Position numbers and translations under genes: made by a program. From assembly GCF_018130145.1 (NCBI RefSeq), contig NZ_JAFCMB010000004.1, forward strand, positions 1-64,000: a stretch of DNA of 64,000 bases. Direction: 5' to 3'. Numbering within the stretch: the stretch's first letter is position 1; every line of letters begins with the position of its first letter. Below the pieces are notes generated by a model. That model was not told the DNA's origin. It did not search any database and worked only from the letters and a program-made list of their open reading frames with translations. Source of the DNA: Bradyrhizobium sp. AUGA SZCCT0176. Its GTDB lineage: Bacteria; Pseudomonadota; Alphaproteobacteria; Rhizobiales; Xanthobacteraceae. Positions 26,205 to 36,936 of this stretch are shown here, piece after piece.

Positions 26205-27389
26205 CCGCCGCGCTTTTCGCATCGTCGCGAGCACGATGTCGGCGGCGCGGGCGCTCGGCGGCGTGTTGCCGGTCGACATGATCCGGTCGATTTTCGCGAA
26301 GGCTTCGAGCTGCCTTCGACGCAGCGCGGACTCGCCAAGCAACTCGCGCAGTACCTGCGACAGTTTTTCCGGCGTGCAGTCCTGCTGCAGGAATTCGGGA
26401 ACGACATTTTCGCCGATCACGAGATTGGCCAGGATCACCGAACTCACATTGATGACCCGCAGCAATATCCAGGCTTCCATCGCGCCGGTCCGGTAGGCCG
26501 TCACCATCGGCACGCCTGATAGTGCAAGCTCGAGCGTCACGGTGCCGGATTTTGCCAGCGCCGCATGCGCGATCCGGAACGCGGCCCGCTTCTCCTGCTC
26601 GCCGATCACGACGCGGGGCTGCACCGTCCAGGTCTTCAGCGCTTCCGCGACCGCTTCCTGCAGATGCGGCATGGTCGGCAGGATCAGTTCGAACGCCACG
26701 CCCTCGGCATTGAGCCGGGCCAGCGCCTGGCCGAACACCGCCATGTGGTGGCGGATCTCGCTGCGGCGGCTTCCCGGCAGCACCAGCAGCACCGGCGGCG
26801 CCGCTTCCCGCCGCTGCCGTTCCTCAGGGTTGGGCCGCAATGAAGCGAGTTGCTCGGTCAGGGGATGGCCGACATAGCTGCAGGGCGGCCCGCGCAGCCG
26901 GAGATAGGCCTCCGGTTCGAACGGCAGCAGGGCCAGCACATGATCGACGTAAGTCAGCATCGCGCGGGCCCGGCCGGGCCGCCACGCCCAGACCGAGGGC
27001 GAGACATAGTCGACGATCGGAATCTTGGGATCGCTGGCGCGGACGCGCTTCGCCACGCGGTGGGTGAAATCGGGGCTGTCGATGATGACGAGAATGTCGG
27101 GCGCGGCCTCGGTGACCGCAGCGGCGGTTTGCTTGATCAGCCGAAGGATCTTCGGCAATTGCTTGACCACGGCGGCAAGGCCGATGATCGAGAGTTCCTC
27201 GATCGGAAACCACGAATTCATGCCTTCGCGCGCCATCGCGCGGCCGCCGACGCCTTCGAACTGCACCGCGTCGCCCAGGCGCTGGCGCAACACTTTCATG
27301 AGATTGGCGCCGAGGCGATCGCCGGATTCCTCCGTCGCAATCAGGACGATCTTGCGCACCGTGTCGGTGGTCGGACGCGGCGGCATCAC
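26202..27389 (-). CDS. lpxB: Lipid-A-disaccharide synthase
   Basis: A 395-residue peripheral membrane GT-B glycosyltransferase. It joins UDP-2,3-diacylglucosamine to lipid X to form the lipid A disaccharide. The N-terminal signature IATEESGDRLGANLMKVL and the FEGVGGRAMAREGM block are typical, as are YVSPSVWAWRPGRARAML and LLVLPGSRRSEIRHH. In the C-terminal half, ALAKSGTVTLELALSGVPMV is the nucleotide-binding segment. It starts 4 bases inside the end of lpxI (ATGA), so translation is coupled. The stop TAG is part of a dispersed repeat. Confidence 0.96.
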   Translation of the reverse strand: MMPPRPTTDTVRKIVLIATEESGDRLGANLMKVLRQRLGDAVQFEGVGGRAMAREGMNSWFPIEELSIIGLAAVVKQLPKILRLIKQTAAAVTEAAPDILVIIDSPDFTHRVAKRVRASDPKIPIVDYVSPSVWAWRPGRARAMLTYVDHVLALLPFEPEAYLRLRGPPCSYVGHPLTEQLASLRPNPEERQRREAAPPVLLVLPGSRRSEIRHHMAVFGQALARLNAEGVAFELILPTMPHLQEAVAEALKTWTVQPRVVIGEQEKRAAFRIAHAALAKSGTVTLELALSGVPMVTAYRTGAMEAWILLRVINVSSVILANLVIGENVVPEFLQQDCTPEKLSQVLRELLGESALRRRQLEAFAKIDRIMSTGNTPPSARAADIVLATMRKARR

Positions 27390-28264
27390 GCCGGCAGCCC
27401 CTGGATGAACAGGCCGGCGCTGTCGGCGGCCTCGATCATGGCCTGTGCGTCGGCCGCGATGGTTTGTCCGGCAATGATGGCAATGCCGGCCAGCCCTGCC
27501 TTGGCCGCGCCTTCGACCGTCATTGCCCCCACCGTCGGCAGATCGAAGCGCAAATCCTGGCTGGTCTTGGGCGCCTTGACCAGCACGCCACGGCCCGTGC
27601 CGGCGCGGATGCGGCCCTCGCTGCGCAGGCGCGCCACGCGCGCCAGCAGCCCGTCGGTGCCCTCGATGTCCTCCACCGCCACCACGTGACCGTCGATCAC
27701 CACGACGGCCTGGCCGATGTCGAACGGACTTAGCGCGCGCAACACGTCCCGCCCCTTCTCGATGTCGGCGGTGCCGGCCGGATCGGGCGTTGCGCGGGCA
27801 ATGCGCCCCTCGGGCATCAGAATATCAGGGGCGACATCCCTGATGCCGACCATGCGGAAACCGTCCTGCTCAAAAATCCGGCCGATCCCCGACAGCAGAT
27901 GGTCGTCGCCGCCGCGAAACGCCGCCAGGATAGGGCCGATGACGCGGATCGTCCCCCAGTCCAGCCTGATTTCCGACAGCGCCGGCCGCAGCAGCGTGCC
28001 GATGAAGATCAGGTCGCGGCAGCCTTCGCTGCGCAACAGTTTTTTCGCCCGGCCGATTTGTCCGACCGAAATCCAGTGATGGCGGAAGCGTTCGGCCCGA
28101 ACCGGGTCGCAGGAGCCCCGCAGCGCGAACAGCACCGGCGCGACGCCGCGCGCGGCAAGTGAATCCGCGACCGCGAACGGCATGGCGCCGCCGCCCGCGA
28201 TCACGCCGACCGGCGAAGAGATTTCTGAAGCCGCTGGACTCATGGGCTGCGGCGATCCCGTCAT
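27386..28264 (-). CDS. lpxI: UDP-2,3-diacylglucosamine pyrophosphatase LpxI
   Basis: A 292-residue member of the LpxI (DUF1009/DUF3750) family, which replaces LpxH in alphaproteobacteria and hydrolyses UDP-2,3-diacylglucosamine to lipid X. Recognisable blocks: VGVIAGGGAMPFAVADSLAA, VGQIGRAKKLLRSEGCRDLI, DWGTIRVIGPILAAFRGGDD and MPEGRIARATPDPAGTADIE, ending in PTVGAMTVEGAAKAGLAGIA. It overlaps lpxA (ATGA at 28262-28265) and lpxB. An alternative start at 28243 (MSPAASE) is possible. Position between lpxA and lpxB supports the call. Confidence 0.94.
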   Translation of the reverse strand: MTGSPQPMSPAASEISSPVGVIAGGGAMPFAVADSLAARGVAPVLFALRGSCDPVRAERFRHHWISVGQIGRAKKLLRSEGCRDLIFIGTLLRPALSEIRLDWGTIRVIGPILAAFRGGDDHLLSGIGRIFEQDGFRMVGIRDVAPDILMPEGRIARATPDPAGTADIEKGRDVLRALSPFDIGQAVVVIDGHVVAVEDIEGTDGLLARVARLRSEGRIRAGTGRGVLVKAPKTSQDLRFDLPTVGAMTVEGAAKAGLAGIAIIAGQTIAADAQAMIEAADSAGLFIQGLPA

Positions 28265-29070
28265 CAGGATTTATGAGCGCCGTCGGCCGGCAGGCACAGC
28301 GCGCGATGCTTGCCCGCATCGATGAAGGCGAGGATTTCCGCGATCGCCGGATCGTTTGCCGCCAGCGGCTGAACCTCGCTCAGCCGTTCGGCAAAGATGC
28401 CTGGGCCATGGAACAGCTTTTGATAGAACGCGCGCACCATGACGAGCCGGTCCTTGGTGAATTTGCGCCGCTTCATGCCGATGATGTTCAGGCCTTCGAG
28501 GCTCGCATACTGGCCGTTGACGAGGCCGAACGGAATGACGTCACCGCGCACGCCGCAGACGCCGCCGACCATCACCTGCGGCCCGATCCGCGTGAACTGA
28601 TGCACGGCGGAAAGCCCGCCGATGAAGACGAAATCGCCGATCTCGCAATGGCCGCCGAGCGTGGCCGACGTGGCGAAGATCACGTCATTGCCGACTTGGC
28701 AATCATGGCCGACATGGCTGCAGTTCATGAAATAGCCGCGCCCCCCGACCCGCGTGACGCCGCCGCCGGCAACCGTGCCGGCGTTCATGGTGACGGATTC
28801 GCGGATGGTGCAGCCGGCCCCGATTTCAAGCCTGGTCAGTTCGCCGCGATAGCTCAGCGATTGCGGCGGGGTGCCGAGCGAGACGAACGGATAGATCGTG
28901 CAGCCGTCGCCGATGGATGTCTGCGCCGTGACGTGCACATGGCCGATCAGCTTGCAATTGGCGCCGATCACGACGTGAGGCCCGATGATGCAATAGGGAC
29001 CGATCGAGGTGCCCTCGCCGATCACAGCGCCATCTTCAATCCGCGCGGTGGGATCGATCGTCGTCATCAA
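28264..29070 (-). CDS. lpxA: UDP-N-acetylglucosamine acyltransferase
   Basis: A 268-residue left-handed beta-helix acyltransferase catalysing the first step of lipid A synthesis. Hexapeptide repeats begin at once (IDPTARIEDGAVIGEGTSIG). The catalytic His is in FMNCSHVGHDCQVGNDV, and the C-terminal helical part has NIIGMKRRKFTKDRLVMVRA. Start choices are MM at 29070/29067. It is translationally coupled to lpxI. Unlike the usual alphaproteobacterial order, fabZ is not adjacent: two unrelated small genes (29314 and 29919) intervene. Confidence 0.96.
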   Translation of the reverse strand: MMTTIDPTARIEDGAVIGEGTSIGPYCIIGPHVVIGANCKLIGHVHVTAQTSIGDGCTIYPFVSLGTPPQSLSYRGELTRLEIGAGCTIRESVTMNAGTVAGGGVTRVGGRGYFMNCSHVGHDCQVGNDVIFATSATLGGHCEIGDFVFIGGLSAVHQFTRIGPQVMVGGVCGVRGDVIPFGLVNGQYASLEGLNIIGMKRRKFTKDRLVMVRAFYQKLFHGPGIFAERLSEVQPLAANDPAIAEILAFIDAGKHRALCLPADGAHKS

Positions 29071-29313
29071 ATGCGTCCAGGTTGGGCTGATATCGCCGGG
29101 GCGATATTATCTCGGGTTTTCCGGTGGTTACCGCGACAGGACAGCGCTTGTCCAGTGACGTATGGTTACGGCCGATGTCGTCACGTTTGGATCAATGGCC
29201 TTTGCCCGAACCTCCGGTCTTCCGGAGTTGGGTGGTCGATGGAAATCAATACAGGAATCGCCGGCGCTGAGGCCGGAAGCCGCAAGACCGGTAGACGCGA
29301 GACCGGCAGACGC

Positions 29314-29676
29314 TCAGGTCATGCTACCCGGCAGGAAACAGCGGATGGAAATCCCGAGCGCGCTTTTGACCGGCCAGACCATCGTTCGACCGGCGCGATT
29401 GGGCTCCGTGATAACGGCATCATCGGGAACGATGACCCAAATGCCCTCGAGGCGGACACGGTAATGTCCATTCTGGGATTCCCAGTCCGGATCGGAGACG
29501 ACAAAACCATCCGCATCCGAGCAGCACAGGCCCTGGCCGCTCCTCAACCTATCGAACCATGGCTTCAACGGAGACCCGGCGTAGCGGCCGTCGTCGCGCG
29601 CACTACTCGTGTTTCCTGCCCAAAGAATCGCCAAAAGCACCGCGATCCAAATCTTCGAGAAATTCGTGCAATGCAT
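29314..29676 (-). CDS. Conserved secreted hypothetical protein
   Basis: A 120-residue protein with a signal peptide (FSKIWIAVLLAILWAGNTSS), followed by RDDGRYAGSPLKPWFDRLRS, GQGLCCSDADGFVVSDPDWE and a C-terminal GIWVIVPDDAVITEPNRAGR, then IRCFLPGSMT. The CCSDADG block and W-x-V-P-D stretch mark a family common in Bradyrhizobium and relatives, annotated as hypothetical. Three Cys in the mature part suggest a periplasmic disulphide-bonded protein. It starts at ATG 29676, with GGGGGCG upstream, between fabZ and lpxA. Confidence 0.78.
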   Translation of the reverse strand: MHCTNFSKIWIAVLLAILWAGNTSSARDDGRYAGSPLKPWFDRLRSGQGLCCSDADGFVVSDPDWESQNGHYRVRLEGIWVIVPDDAVITEPNRAGRTMVWPVKSALGISIRCFLPGSMT

Positions 29677-29918
29677 GTTCGCCCCCAGTGCTGAGGACCA
29701 GGTTTCACGCCGGCATAACAAAGCGCTTGCTTGGCTGAAGTTCCAATGCCGCGGGCGATCGAACTACCCGGCTATGAGCCAAGTACGCGATCCAAGGGGG
29801 CTGTGCAGGATCAAATTCAATCCAAGTCGCAAGCGACGGCGCCTTGCGTGCTGCCGGGTTACGGCACGCTTCGGGGCGTTTTCCAAAATCGAAGCATCTG
29901 CGCTATCCTGTGCGCGCC

Positions 29919-30236
29919 ATGGTCAGAATTGCGACGCTGCTTCTGCATCTGTTCACCGCCGGGGTCGCCTCCGAAACCGTTGATGTCAGGGATCGCGGCC
30001 CGGTCGATCTCGGGACGTTCGAGTGCCGCGACATCACCCGCAGCAGCATCGTGCAACGTGTCTGCTACGACCGCGCGCAACGCCGCCTGATCGTCGCGAT
30101 CAAGGGAGCCTACGACCAGTATTGCGAACTGCCGGCCGAGACGTACGACGCCTTGCTGGGCGCGCCGTCGATGGGCGGGTTCTTCAACCGCCATATCAGC
30201 GGAGCGTCGGGCGCTCGCTTTGCTTGCCGGAATTAA
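29919..30236 (+). CDS. KTSC-domain protein
   Basis: A 105-residue protein with a short hydrophobic N-terminus ([20 protein letters not shown], a likely signal peptide). A KTSC domain follows: [20 protein letters not shown], then [20 protein letters not shown] and [19 protein letters not shown] domains are often fused or linked to nucleases or lysyl-tRNA synthetase-like proteins, but a secreted form suggests another role. The stop overlaps the end of fabZ by 4 bases, in convergent orientation. Confidence 0.8.
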   Translation: MVRIATLLLHLFTAGVASETVDVRDRGPVDLGTFECRDITRSSIVQRVCYDRAQRRLIVAIKGAYDQYCELPAETYDALLGAPSMGGFFNRHISGASGARFACRN

Positions 30237-30691
30237 TCCGTCAGCATCGCGCCGACATCGGCCTCGGCGACCACGGTGCCATTGACCTTGGCGTCGCCGT
30301 GAAACCACCACATCGCCTTGCGGCGGCCGATCGAGCGCATGTGGTATTCGATGGTGTCGCCGGGCATCACGGGTTTGCGGAACTTGCACTTGTCAATGGT
30401 CAGGAAGTACACCGCGCGCGGCTTCTCGGTGCCTTCGACCGACTTGATGCCGATCACGCCGGCGGTCTGCGCCATGGCCTCGATCATCATCACGCCGGGA
30501 TAAACCGGGCGTTCCGGGAAATGTCCCTGAAAAGCCGGCTCGTTGAAGGTTACATTCTTGACGCCGATGCCTGAGTAATCGGTGCGGATGTTGATCACCC
30601 GGTCGATCAGCAGCATCGGAAAACGATGCGGAAGCGTCTTGAGGATCTCGTTGATATCAACGAGTTCAAACCTGACCGGCACCTCCTCCAT
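30233..30691 (-). CDS. fabZ: (3R)-hydroxyacyl-ACP dehydratase
   Basis: A 152-residue hot-dog-fold enzyme of fatty acid synthesis that dehydrates beta-hydroxyacyl-ACP. The catalytic His lies in [20 protein letters not shown] and the Glu in [20 protein letters not shown]. It begins [10 protein letters not shown], with an in-frame GTG one codon earlier. ATGA overlap with lpxD couples the two. Pairing with lpxD is standard because both draw on the same hydroxyacyl-ACP pool. Confidence 0.96.
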   Translation of the reverse strand: MEEVPVRFELVDINEILKTLPHRFPMLLIDRVINIRTDYSGIGVKNVTFNEPAFQGHFPERPVYPGVMMIEAMAQTAGVIGIKSVEGTEKPRAVYFLTIDKCKFRKPVMPGDTIEYHMRSIGRRKAMWWFHGDAKVNGTVVAEADVGAMLTD

Positions 30692-31755
30692 CACTCCCGT
30701 CCCTCGTTCTTCGGATCGGCGGCGCCCTGCACCAGTCGCTCCACTGCAATAATCTCCCTAAACCACTGTTTGGTCGGTTTTGCAAAATAACCGCCCCAGC
30801 GGCCATTGGGCGGGATGTCGTCCTTGACCCCGCTCATGGCGGTGACCTGGGCACCGTCGCCGATCTTGAGATGGTTATTGATGCCTACCTTGGCGCCCAG
30901 CGCGACATTGTCCCCGATCGTCAGGCTGCCCGCGAGCCCGATCTGGGCCGCGAGCAGGCAGTGCCTGCCGATGGTCACATTGTGGCCGATCTGGACTTGA
31001 TTGTCGATTTTAGTGCCCTCGCCGATGACGGTATCGCGCAGGCTGCCGCGATCGATGGTGGTGTTGGCGCCGATCTCGACATTGTTCTGGATCAGGACGC
31101 GGCCGGTCTGCGGCACCTTCAGATGGCCCTCGGGACCGAAGAAAATGAAGCCATAGCCGTCCTGGCCGATGCTGCAGCCGGGGTGGATCAGCACGTTGTT
31201 GCCGATCAGGGCGAACTGGATCGCAGTACGCGCGCCGACATTGCAGTCCCGGCCGATCCGCACCTCGGCCCCGATCACGGCCCCTGCGCCGATCACCGTT
31301 CCCGCCCCGATCTCGACCCGAGGGCCGATCACCGCCAGCGGATCGACGATGACGCCGTCTTCCAGATGGGCTGACGGATCGATGATCGCGGACGGGGCAA
31401 TTCCGTCATTGTCGAACCAGGACTGCGGACGCAACGCGTCTTCATGCCACTGGCGCGCGATCTGCACGAACGCGCGGAACGGCTGAGCGGCCCGCAGCAC
31501 CGCGACATGAGGCGGTACCTGCGCCTCAAAACGCGGGCTGACCAGACAGGCACCGGCCTTTGTCGAGGCGAGCTGGTCGGCGTATTTGAGGTTGTCGAAG
31601 AACGCCAGGTGCATCGGGCCGGCCTCGTCGAGCGACGCAAGGCCCCGGACGACATGGCCGCCTTGTGCGGGGTCGACCAATACCGACTTCGTCAACGCGG
31701 CGATATCAGCCAGCGTCGACGAAGGCGGTTGCTTGAAGAACATCGGCTGCGCCAT
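30691..31755 (-). CDS. lpxD: UDP-3-O-(3-hydroxymyristoyl)glucosamine N-acyltransferase
   Basis: A 354-residue beta-helix acyltransferase for the third step of lipid A synthesis. An N-terminal uridine-binding domain of ~100 residues precedes hexapeptide repeats starting [20 protein letters not shown]. The catalytic His is in [20 protein letters not shown], and [20 protein letters not shown] is a family hallmark. It lies 33 bases downstream of bamA, and no skp/ompH gene separates them. Coupled to fabZ by ATGA. Confidence 0.96.
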   Translation of the reverse strand: MAQPMFFKQPPSSTLADIAALTKSVLVDPAQGGHVVRGLASLDEAGPMHLAFFDNLKYADQLASTKAGACLVSPRFEAQVPPHVAVLRAAQPFRAFVQIARQWHEDALRPQSWFDNDGIAPSAIIDPSAHLEDGVIVDPLAVIGPRVEIGAGTVIGAGAVIGAEVRIGRDCNVGARTAIQFALIGNNVLIHPGCSIGQDGYGFIFFGPEGHLKVPQTGRVLIQNNVEIGANTTIDRGSLRDTVIGEGTKIDNQVQIGHNVTIGRHCLLAAQIGLAGSLTIGDNVALGAKVGINNHLKIGDGAQVTAMSGVKDDIPPNGRWGGYFAKPTKQWFREIIAVERLVQGAADPKNEGRE

Positions 31756-31787
31756 TCCACCCGTCGCAGTCCGGCCGGTTGCTGGAT

Positions 31788-34340
31788 TTAGAACGATGTA
31801 CCGCCGCCGAACCTGAATTCCTGCACGCGGTCATTCTTACCCTTGGTGATCGGAATCGCATAGTCGAAGCGCAGCGGACCGAACGGCGACGCCCAGATCA
31901 AGCCGACACCGACCGAGCTGCGGACGACATTGCCTTCGTCATACTGCAGGCCGAGGCAGGTGCCCGGCGTTGCCGGGTTGGTCGTCGGCTTCACGCAACC
32001 AGGAACGTTGACTTCACCGGTCTGTGCCCATGCGGTCGACCCCTTATAGTCAAACAGGCCGCCGGCGTCGGCATAGATCGCGCCTTTTAGCCCGACTTCC
32101 TTCGGCAGGAACCAGAACGGCATCTGCAATTCCGCCGACGCGCCCCAATATTTGGTGCCGCCGAGCGCATCACCCGTACCGTAGGGGTTGATGTCACGCG
32201 GTCCGATACCGTTCGGCGCAAATCCGCGGACCAGGTTCGGACCCATCTGGAAGTGATCGAGCATGCGCAGCTGGTCGTTGCCGACCTGGTTGAGCATGCC
32301 GCCCTGGAAGCGGAGCAGGCCGACGATGTCGGCGACCAGCGGTGTGTAGTACTTCGCATCGATCGCGGACTTGACGTAGGAGACATCGCCACCGAGGCCG
32401 GCGAAGTCCTGCTTCCAATCGATCAGCAAGCCCGTAGTCGGATTCTTGTTGTTGTCCAGCGTGTTGTAGTTCAGCGAATAGCCGACCGACGAGGTCAGGG
32501 TCCTGCCGCTCTGCAGCTCCTTGCGGACCGGCAGCGAAGCTTCGCCGTCGCTGTAGCACCACAGACCGACGCCCGAGGCATCGGTAGCGCCCAGTGCGGT
32601 CGCGGCCGGCGCGCCGTTCAGATTCACCCAGGCCGGCGACGGATTGAACGCCAGCAATCCGTTGTTCGGGTTGTTGTTACAGTTCGACAGCGAGCTCGGC
32701 AGCGAGATTTGCTGCTGATAGATCGAATAGCGCAACTGCAAGGCCAAATCTTCACGCAGGGTGAAGCCGAGCCGCGGGCTGAAGCCCAGCGTCTTGGTCC
32801 CGTACGAGATGTAGCTGTTGGCCAGTTGCTCGCGCTGGAACAGGTCGAGGCCGAGCGCGACGCGATAGTCCAGCAGATAGGGCTCGACGAACGACAGCGA
32901 GTAACCGCGTGCGTATTGGCCATAGGTCACCGACGCCTTCGCGTACAGGCCGCGGCCGAGGAAATTGCGTTCCGAAATACTGACCTCGGCGAGCGCGCCG
33001 TCGGTGGTCGAATAGCCGCCCGACACCGAGAAGTCGCCGGTCGACTTCTCTTCCAGATCGACGATCAGGATCACACGGTCGCTCGATGAGCCGGGCTCGG
33101 TGACAACCTTCACGCTCTTGAAGAAGTCGAGATTCTTCAGCCGGCGCTCGGCACGATCGACCAGCGCACGGTTGTAGGCGTCGCCTTCCGAAAGGTCGAA
33201 TTCGCGGCGAATCACGTAGTCGCGGGTCCTGGTGTTGCCGCGGACATTGATGCGCTCGATATAGGTTCGCGGGCCTTCATCGATCGAGAACACGATCGAG
33301 ACGGTGTGCTGTTCGAAATTGCGATCGCCGCGCGGACGCACGATGGCGAAGGCATAGCCGCGCCGCGAGGCTTCGATCTGCATTTCCTCGACGGACTTTT
33401 CGAGCGCCTCGGCGTTGTAGAGCGACCCGACGCCGACACGCGAGTAGCTGCGCATCGAGTTCACATCGAGGGTCGCGATGCTGGTCTGGAAGTCGACGGT
33501 CGCGACGCGGTATTGCTGGCCTTCCTCGATCTTGAAGGTGACGAGGAAGCCTTTGCGCTCCGGATCGTATTCGGACAGCGCGGCCACCACTTGCACGTCG
33601 GCAAAGCCGTTCTTGAGATAGAAGCGGCGGATCAGGTCACGGTCGGCCTCGACCCGGTCCGGATCGTAGACGTCGGCGCCGCCGAGGAAGCTCAAGAGGT
33701 TGGATTCGCGCGTCTTGATGACATCCTTCAACCGGTAGGACGAATAGAACCGGTTGCCGATGAATTCGATGTTCTTGACGCCGGTCTTGCCGCCTTCGTT
33801 GATCGTGAAGATCAGGTCGACGCGGTTGTTCGGCTGGTCAATGATTTCCGGGGTGACGCTCACGTCATAGCGGCCCGAGCGGCGGTAGATTTCAGCGATA
33901 CGCTGGGCGTCCGACTGAACCATCGGGCGGGAGAAAGTGCCGCGCGGCTTGGACTGGATTTCGGACGAGAGCTGGTCGTCCTTGACCTTCTTGTTGCCCT
34001 CGAAGGCAATGCGCCCGATGACAGCGTTTTCGACCACGACCACGATGATCCGGCCGCCGGCCTGATTGATTCGCACGTCCTGGAACAGGCCGGTTTCGAT
34101 CAGCGCCTTCAGGCCGTCATCGATTTGGGCCTGCCCGAGGCGGCCGCCGGGTCCCGGCTTGAAATAGGAGCGAATGGTCTCGATTTCGACGCGCCGATTC
34201 CCCTCCACGGCGATCGAAGCCACCGTCTGGGCAGCAGCCGGCGCCGAAACAAGCACCGCCGCTAGCGCGGCAGCAACTGGCACGGCGAACATGATCGAGG
34301 CGGCCAACAAGCCCCCCCGCACTCGCATTCCAAACATCAT
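31788..34340 (-). CDS. bamA: Outer-membrane protein assembly factor BamA
   Basis: An 850-residue Omp85 protein with a signal peptide ([20 protein letters not shown], cleavage after AQT region). Five POTRA domains follow, from [20 protein letters not shown] to [20 protein letters not shown], and then a 16-stranded barrel. The barrel includes the lid-loop region [20 protein letters not shown] (VRGF/Y motif) and ends in the C-terminal Phe of FRFGGGTSF. It inserts beta-barrels into the outer membrane. The MM start at 34340/34337 is set by the signal peptide. It follows rseP in the same operon. Confidence 0.96.
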   Translation of the reverse strand: MMFGMRVRGGLLAASIMFAVPVAAALAAVLVSAPAAAQTVASIAVEGNRRVEIETIRSYFKPGPGGRLGQAQIDDGLKALIETGLFQDVRINQAGGRIIVVVVENAVIGRIAFEGNKKVKDDQLSSEIQSKPRGTFSRPMVQSDAQRIAEIYRRSGRYDVSVTPEIIDQPNNRVDLIFTINEGGKTGVKNIEFIGNRFYSSYRLKDVIKTRESNLLSFLGGADVYDPDRVEADRDLIRRFYLKNGFADVQVVAALSEYDPERKGFLVTFKIEEGQQYRVATVDFQTSIATLDVNSMRSYSRVGVGSLYNAEALEKSVEEMQIEASRRGYAFAIVRPRGDRNFEQHTVSIVFSIDEGPRTYIERINVRGNTRTRDYVIRREFDLSEGDAYNRALVDRAERRLKNLDFFKSVKVVTEPGSSSDRVILIVDLEEKSTGDFSVSGGYSTTDGALAEVSISERNFLGRGLYAKASVTYGQYARGYSLSFVEPYLLDYRVALGLDLFQREQLANSYISYGTKTLGFSPRLGFTLREDLALQLRYSIYQQQISLPSSLSNCNNNPNNGLLAFNPSPAWVNLNGAPAATALGATDASGVGLWCYSDGEASLPVRKELQSGRTLTSSVGYSLNYNTLDNNKNPTTGLLIDWKQDFAGLGGDVSYVKSAIDAKYYTPLVADIVGLLRFQGGMLNQVGNDQLRMLDHFQMGPNLVRGFAPNGIGPRDINPYGTGDALGGTKYWGASAELQMPFWFLPKEVGLKGAIYADAGGLFDYKGSTAWAQTGEVNVPGCVKPTTNPATPGTCLGLQYDEGNVVRSSVGVGLIWASPFGPLRFDYAIPITKGKNDRVQEFRFGGGTSF

Positions 34341-34513
34341 GCGCCAAGCGCCCTTGTCATTCTTGTGCTGGTCCGCACCCCTACGAACCGGCAGATTCCC
34401 ATTTTCTGCATGTCTTGTAGCCAATTTCCCCAAGGCGGCAAACGGAACATCGCCCCGCGATTCCATTTTCATTCCAAGACGTTGCCGATGGGCAACGCCA
34501 CAAAAAAGCCGCT

Positions 34514-35665
34514 TCACGATGCCGCCAGATGCAGGATGTCGTTATAGGTCGCAAACACCATCAGCATCAGCACCAAACCCAATCCGATTCGGAACCCCAT
34601 CTCCTGAGCCCGGTTCGACAGCGGGCGTCCTCGGACCGCCTCCACGGCATAGAACAAAAGATGACCGCCATCGAGCAGCGGAACCGGGAACAGGTTCAGC
34701 AGGCCGATCGAGATCGACAGCACGGCTGCCAGGTGCACCAGCGCGGTAAGGCCGATGGTGGCCACCTGCCCCGAAATCTGGGCAATCCGAATCGGGCCAC
34801 CGACCTGGTCGGCGGCTTCCCGGCCGGTAAAGACGCCGCCGATATAGGCCAGCGTGCGATCGATCACGAACCAGGTTTCCTTGACGCCCAGCCACATCGC
34901 GGTTGCCGGATCGACGCGTTCGGTCACGACATCGCCCGGCGCGGTCGCGCGGGTAATGCCCAAAACGCCGAGCCGGTGGGCGTTGCCGAACGGATCCTTT
35001 ACTTCGCGCTGCTCCGGCGTGCCCTTCACTTGCAGCGTGGCATCGCCGCGCTTGATGGTGAAGTTCAGCTGAACGCCGGCATTGACGCCAACGACGCGCT
35101 GCATGTCGGAGAAGCTGCCGATGGTCTTGCCGTCGATCGCGGTGACGATGTCGCCGACCTGAAAGCCCGCTTTCGCAGCGGCGCTGTTGGCTTCGATCTT
35201 GTCGACGCGCGCGGTCGTGCTCGGCTTGCCGAAGAAGGTGAACAAGCAGGTGAAGATCACGATCGCCAGGATGAAATTCGCGATCGGTCCGGCGGCAACG
35301 ATGGCCGCGCGCGGACCGACTTTCTTGTGGTGGAAGCTGCCCGCCTGCTCTTCCGCGCTCATGCTGGCGAGCGCCTCGGTCGAGGGCGTGGAGGCTTCGC
35401 TGTCGTCACCGAAGAACTTGACGTAACCGCCGAGCGGGATCGCCGATATCTTCCAGCGGGTGCCGTGGCGGTCGTTGAACCCTGCAAGCTCCGGCCCGAA
35501 ACCGAGCGAGAACGTCAACACCTTCACGCCGCACCAGCGGGCGACCAGGAAGTGGCCGAGTTCGTGGAAGAAAACAACGATGGTCAGGACGAACAGGAAG
35601 GGAATGATGTAGCCGATGAGCCCACTGCTCAACGTATTGAAACTATGTAGAAAAAACTCAGTCAT
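34514..35665 (-). CDS. rseP: Site-2 membrane metalloprotease RseP
   Basis: A 383-residue intramembrane zinc protease. The HExxH motif is VVFFHELGHFLVARWCGVKV (~31-50). One PDZ domain lies around AGFQVGDIVTAIDGKTIGSF, and the third zinc ligand region is LLNLFPVPLLDGGHLLFYAV. It cleaves anti-sigma factors and remnant signal peptides in the inner membrane. It has one PDZ domain where E. coli RseP has two, a common alphaproteobacterial form. It sits between dxr (43 bases upstream) and bamA. Confidence 0.95.
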   Translation of the reverse strand: MTEFFLHSFNTLSSGLIGYIIPFLFVLTIVVFFHELGHFLVARWCGVKVLTFSLGFGPELAGFNDRHGTRWKISAIPLGGYVKFFGDDSEASTPSTEALASMSAEEQAGSFHHKKVGPRAAIVAAGPIANFILAIVIFTCLFTFFGKPSTTARVDKIEANSAAAKAGFQVGDIVTAIDGKTIGSFSDMQRVVGVNAGVQLNFTIKRGDATLQVKGTPEQREVKDPFGNAHRLGVLGITRATAPGDVVTERVDPATAMWLGVKETWFVIDRTLAYIGGVFTGREAADQVGGPIRIAQISGQVATIGLTALVHLAAVLSISIGLLNLFPVPLLDGGHLLFYAVEAVRGRPLSNRAQEMGFRIGLGLVLMLMVFATYNDILHLAAS

Positions 35666-35708
35666 TCGATTCCCCTCGACGCGAGCCTAAGGCTGCGCCC
35701 CCAACCCT

Positions 35709-36932
35709 CTAGGATGCCTTTAAGGCAATTTGAGGCAATAGGGAGGCAGCTTTATTTCGCGCATTATGGTCAACGGAAATCGCATCATCCGCTGAGCTCA
35801 ATGGCGCCAGGTTTCCGGAGCGGACCCAGTCGTTCATGGTCGCCTCGACAAGCCGTGCGATCGCGCCGAATCTGATCTTTCCGGCAATGAAGGCCGCCAC
35901 CGCCACCTCATTGGCGGCGTTGAACACCGTGGTCAAACCGCCGCTGGCGCGCAGCGCATCGTAGGCCAGCCGCAAGCCGGGAAATCGCTCGAAATCCGGT
36001 GCCTCGAAGGTCAGCTGACCGATTTTGGCGAGATCCAGCCGGGCCGAGGGACCGACGATTCGATCGGGCCAGCCGAGGCAATGGGCGATCGGGATGCGCA
36101 TGTCAGGCGCGCCGAGCTGGGCCACCACCGAACGGTCGGAGAATTCGACCATGCCGTGGATGATCGACTGCGGATGTACGAGCACATCGATCTCGTCGGG
36201 CCTCAGCGCGAACAGATACGACGCCTCGATCACTTCGAGCCCCTTGTTCATCATCGACGCCGAATCGATGGTGATCTTCTGGCCCATGCTCCAGTTCGGA
36301 TGCTTCAGCGCCTGCGCCAGCGTCGCCTGCTCGATGTCGGTAGAGGTCCAGGTGCGGAACGGCCCGCCCGACGCGGTGATGATCACGCGCACAAGCTCCT
36401 CGCGGTTGCCGGAGCTGAGCGCTTGAAACAGCGCATTATGCTCGGAATCCGCAGGCAGAATGCAGGCGCCTGCCTTGGCGGCGCGCTGCATGAAGAAATC
36501 GCCGGCGCAGACCAGGCATTCCTTGTTTGCGAGCGCGACCGACGCCCCGCGATCGACCGCGGCGAGTGCCGGCTTCAGCCCGGCGGCGCCGCTGACGGCG
36601 GCCATCACCCAGTCGGCCGGGCGCGCCGCGGCCTCGATGATCGCGCTTTCGCCGGCGCCGCATTCGGTCCGCGTGCCGGCCAGCGCTTCCTTCAATGCGC
36701 CGAGCTTGGTGGGGTCGGCGACCGCTGCAAAGCGCGCGCCGAATTCGCGTGCGAGTTTGGCGAGCCCCTCGACATTGCCATTGGCGGTCAGCGCCTCGAC
36801 CTGGTAGCGGGCGCGGTCGCCGCGCAGCAAATCCATGGTGCTGTCGCCGATGGAACCGGTGGCGCCCAGCACTGTGACGGTGCGCGCGGCGGATGCCGCG
36901 GCCTTGTTATTACGCAATGGAACCGCGCTCAT
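35709..36932 (-). CDS. dxr: 1-deoxy-D-xylulose 5-phosphate reductoisomerase
   Basis: A 407-residue NADPH-dependent enzyme of the non-mevalonate isoprenoid pathway. The nucleotide loop is [20 protein letters not shown], the metal and substrate site is [15 protein letters not shown] plus ASGGPFRTW, and [20 protein letters not shown] carries the flexible loop. It lies 4 bases after cdsA in the cdsA-dxr-rseP order typical of proteobacteria. Confidence 0.96.
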   Translation of the reverse strand: MSAVPLRNNKAAASAARTVTVLGATGSIGDSTMDLLRGDRARYQVEALTANGNVEGLAKLAREFGARFAAVADPTKLGALKEALAGTRTECGAGESAIIEAAARPADWVMAAVSGAAGLKPALAAVDRGASVALANKECLVCAGDFFMQRAAKAGACILPADSEHNALFQALSSGNREELVRVIITASGGPFRTWTSTDIEQATLAQALKHPNWSMGQKITIDSASMMNKGLEVIEASYLFALRPDEIDVLVHPQSIIHGMVEFSDRSVVAQLGAPDMRIPIAHCLGWPDRIVGPSARLDLAKIGQLTFEAPDFERFPGLRLAYDALRASGGLTTVFNAANEVAVAAFIAGKIRFGAIARLVEATMNDWVRSGNLAPLSSADDAISVDHNARNKAASLLPQIALKAS

Positions 36933-36936
36933 TTTT

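Noticed and set aside
28159..29694. A 511-codon open frame on the plus strand across lpxA
   Set aside because: It is antisense to lpxA and to the secreted-protein gene, both of which have clear protein signatures. High G+C makes long chance frames common, and its product resembles nothing.
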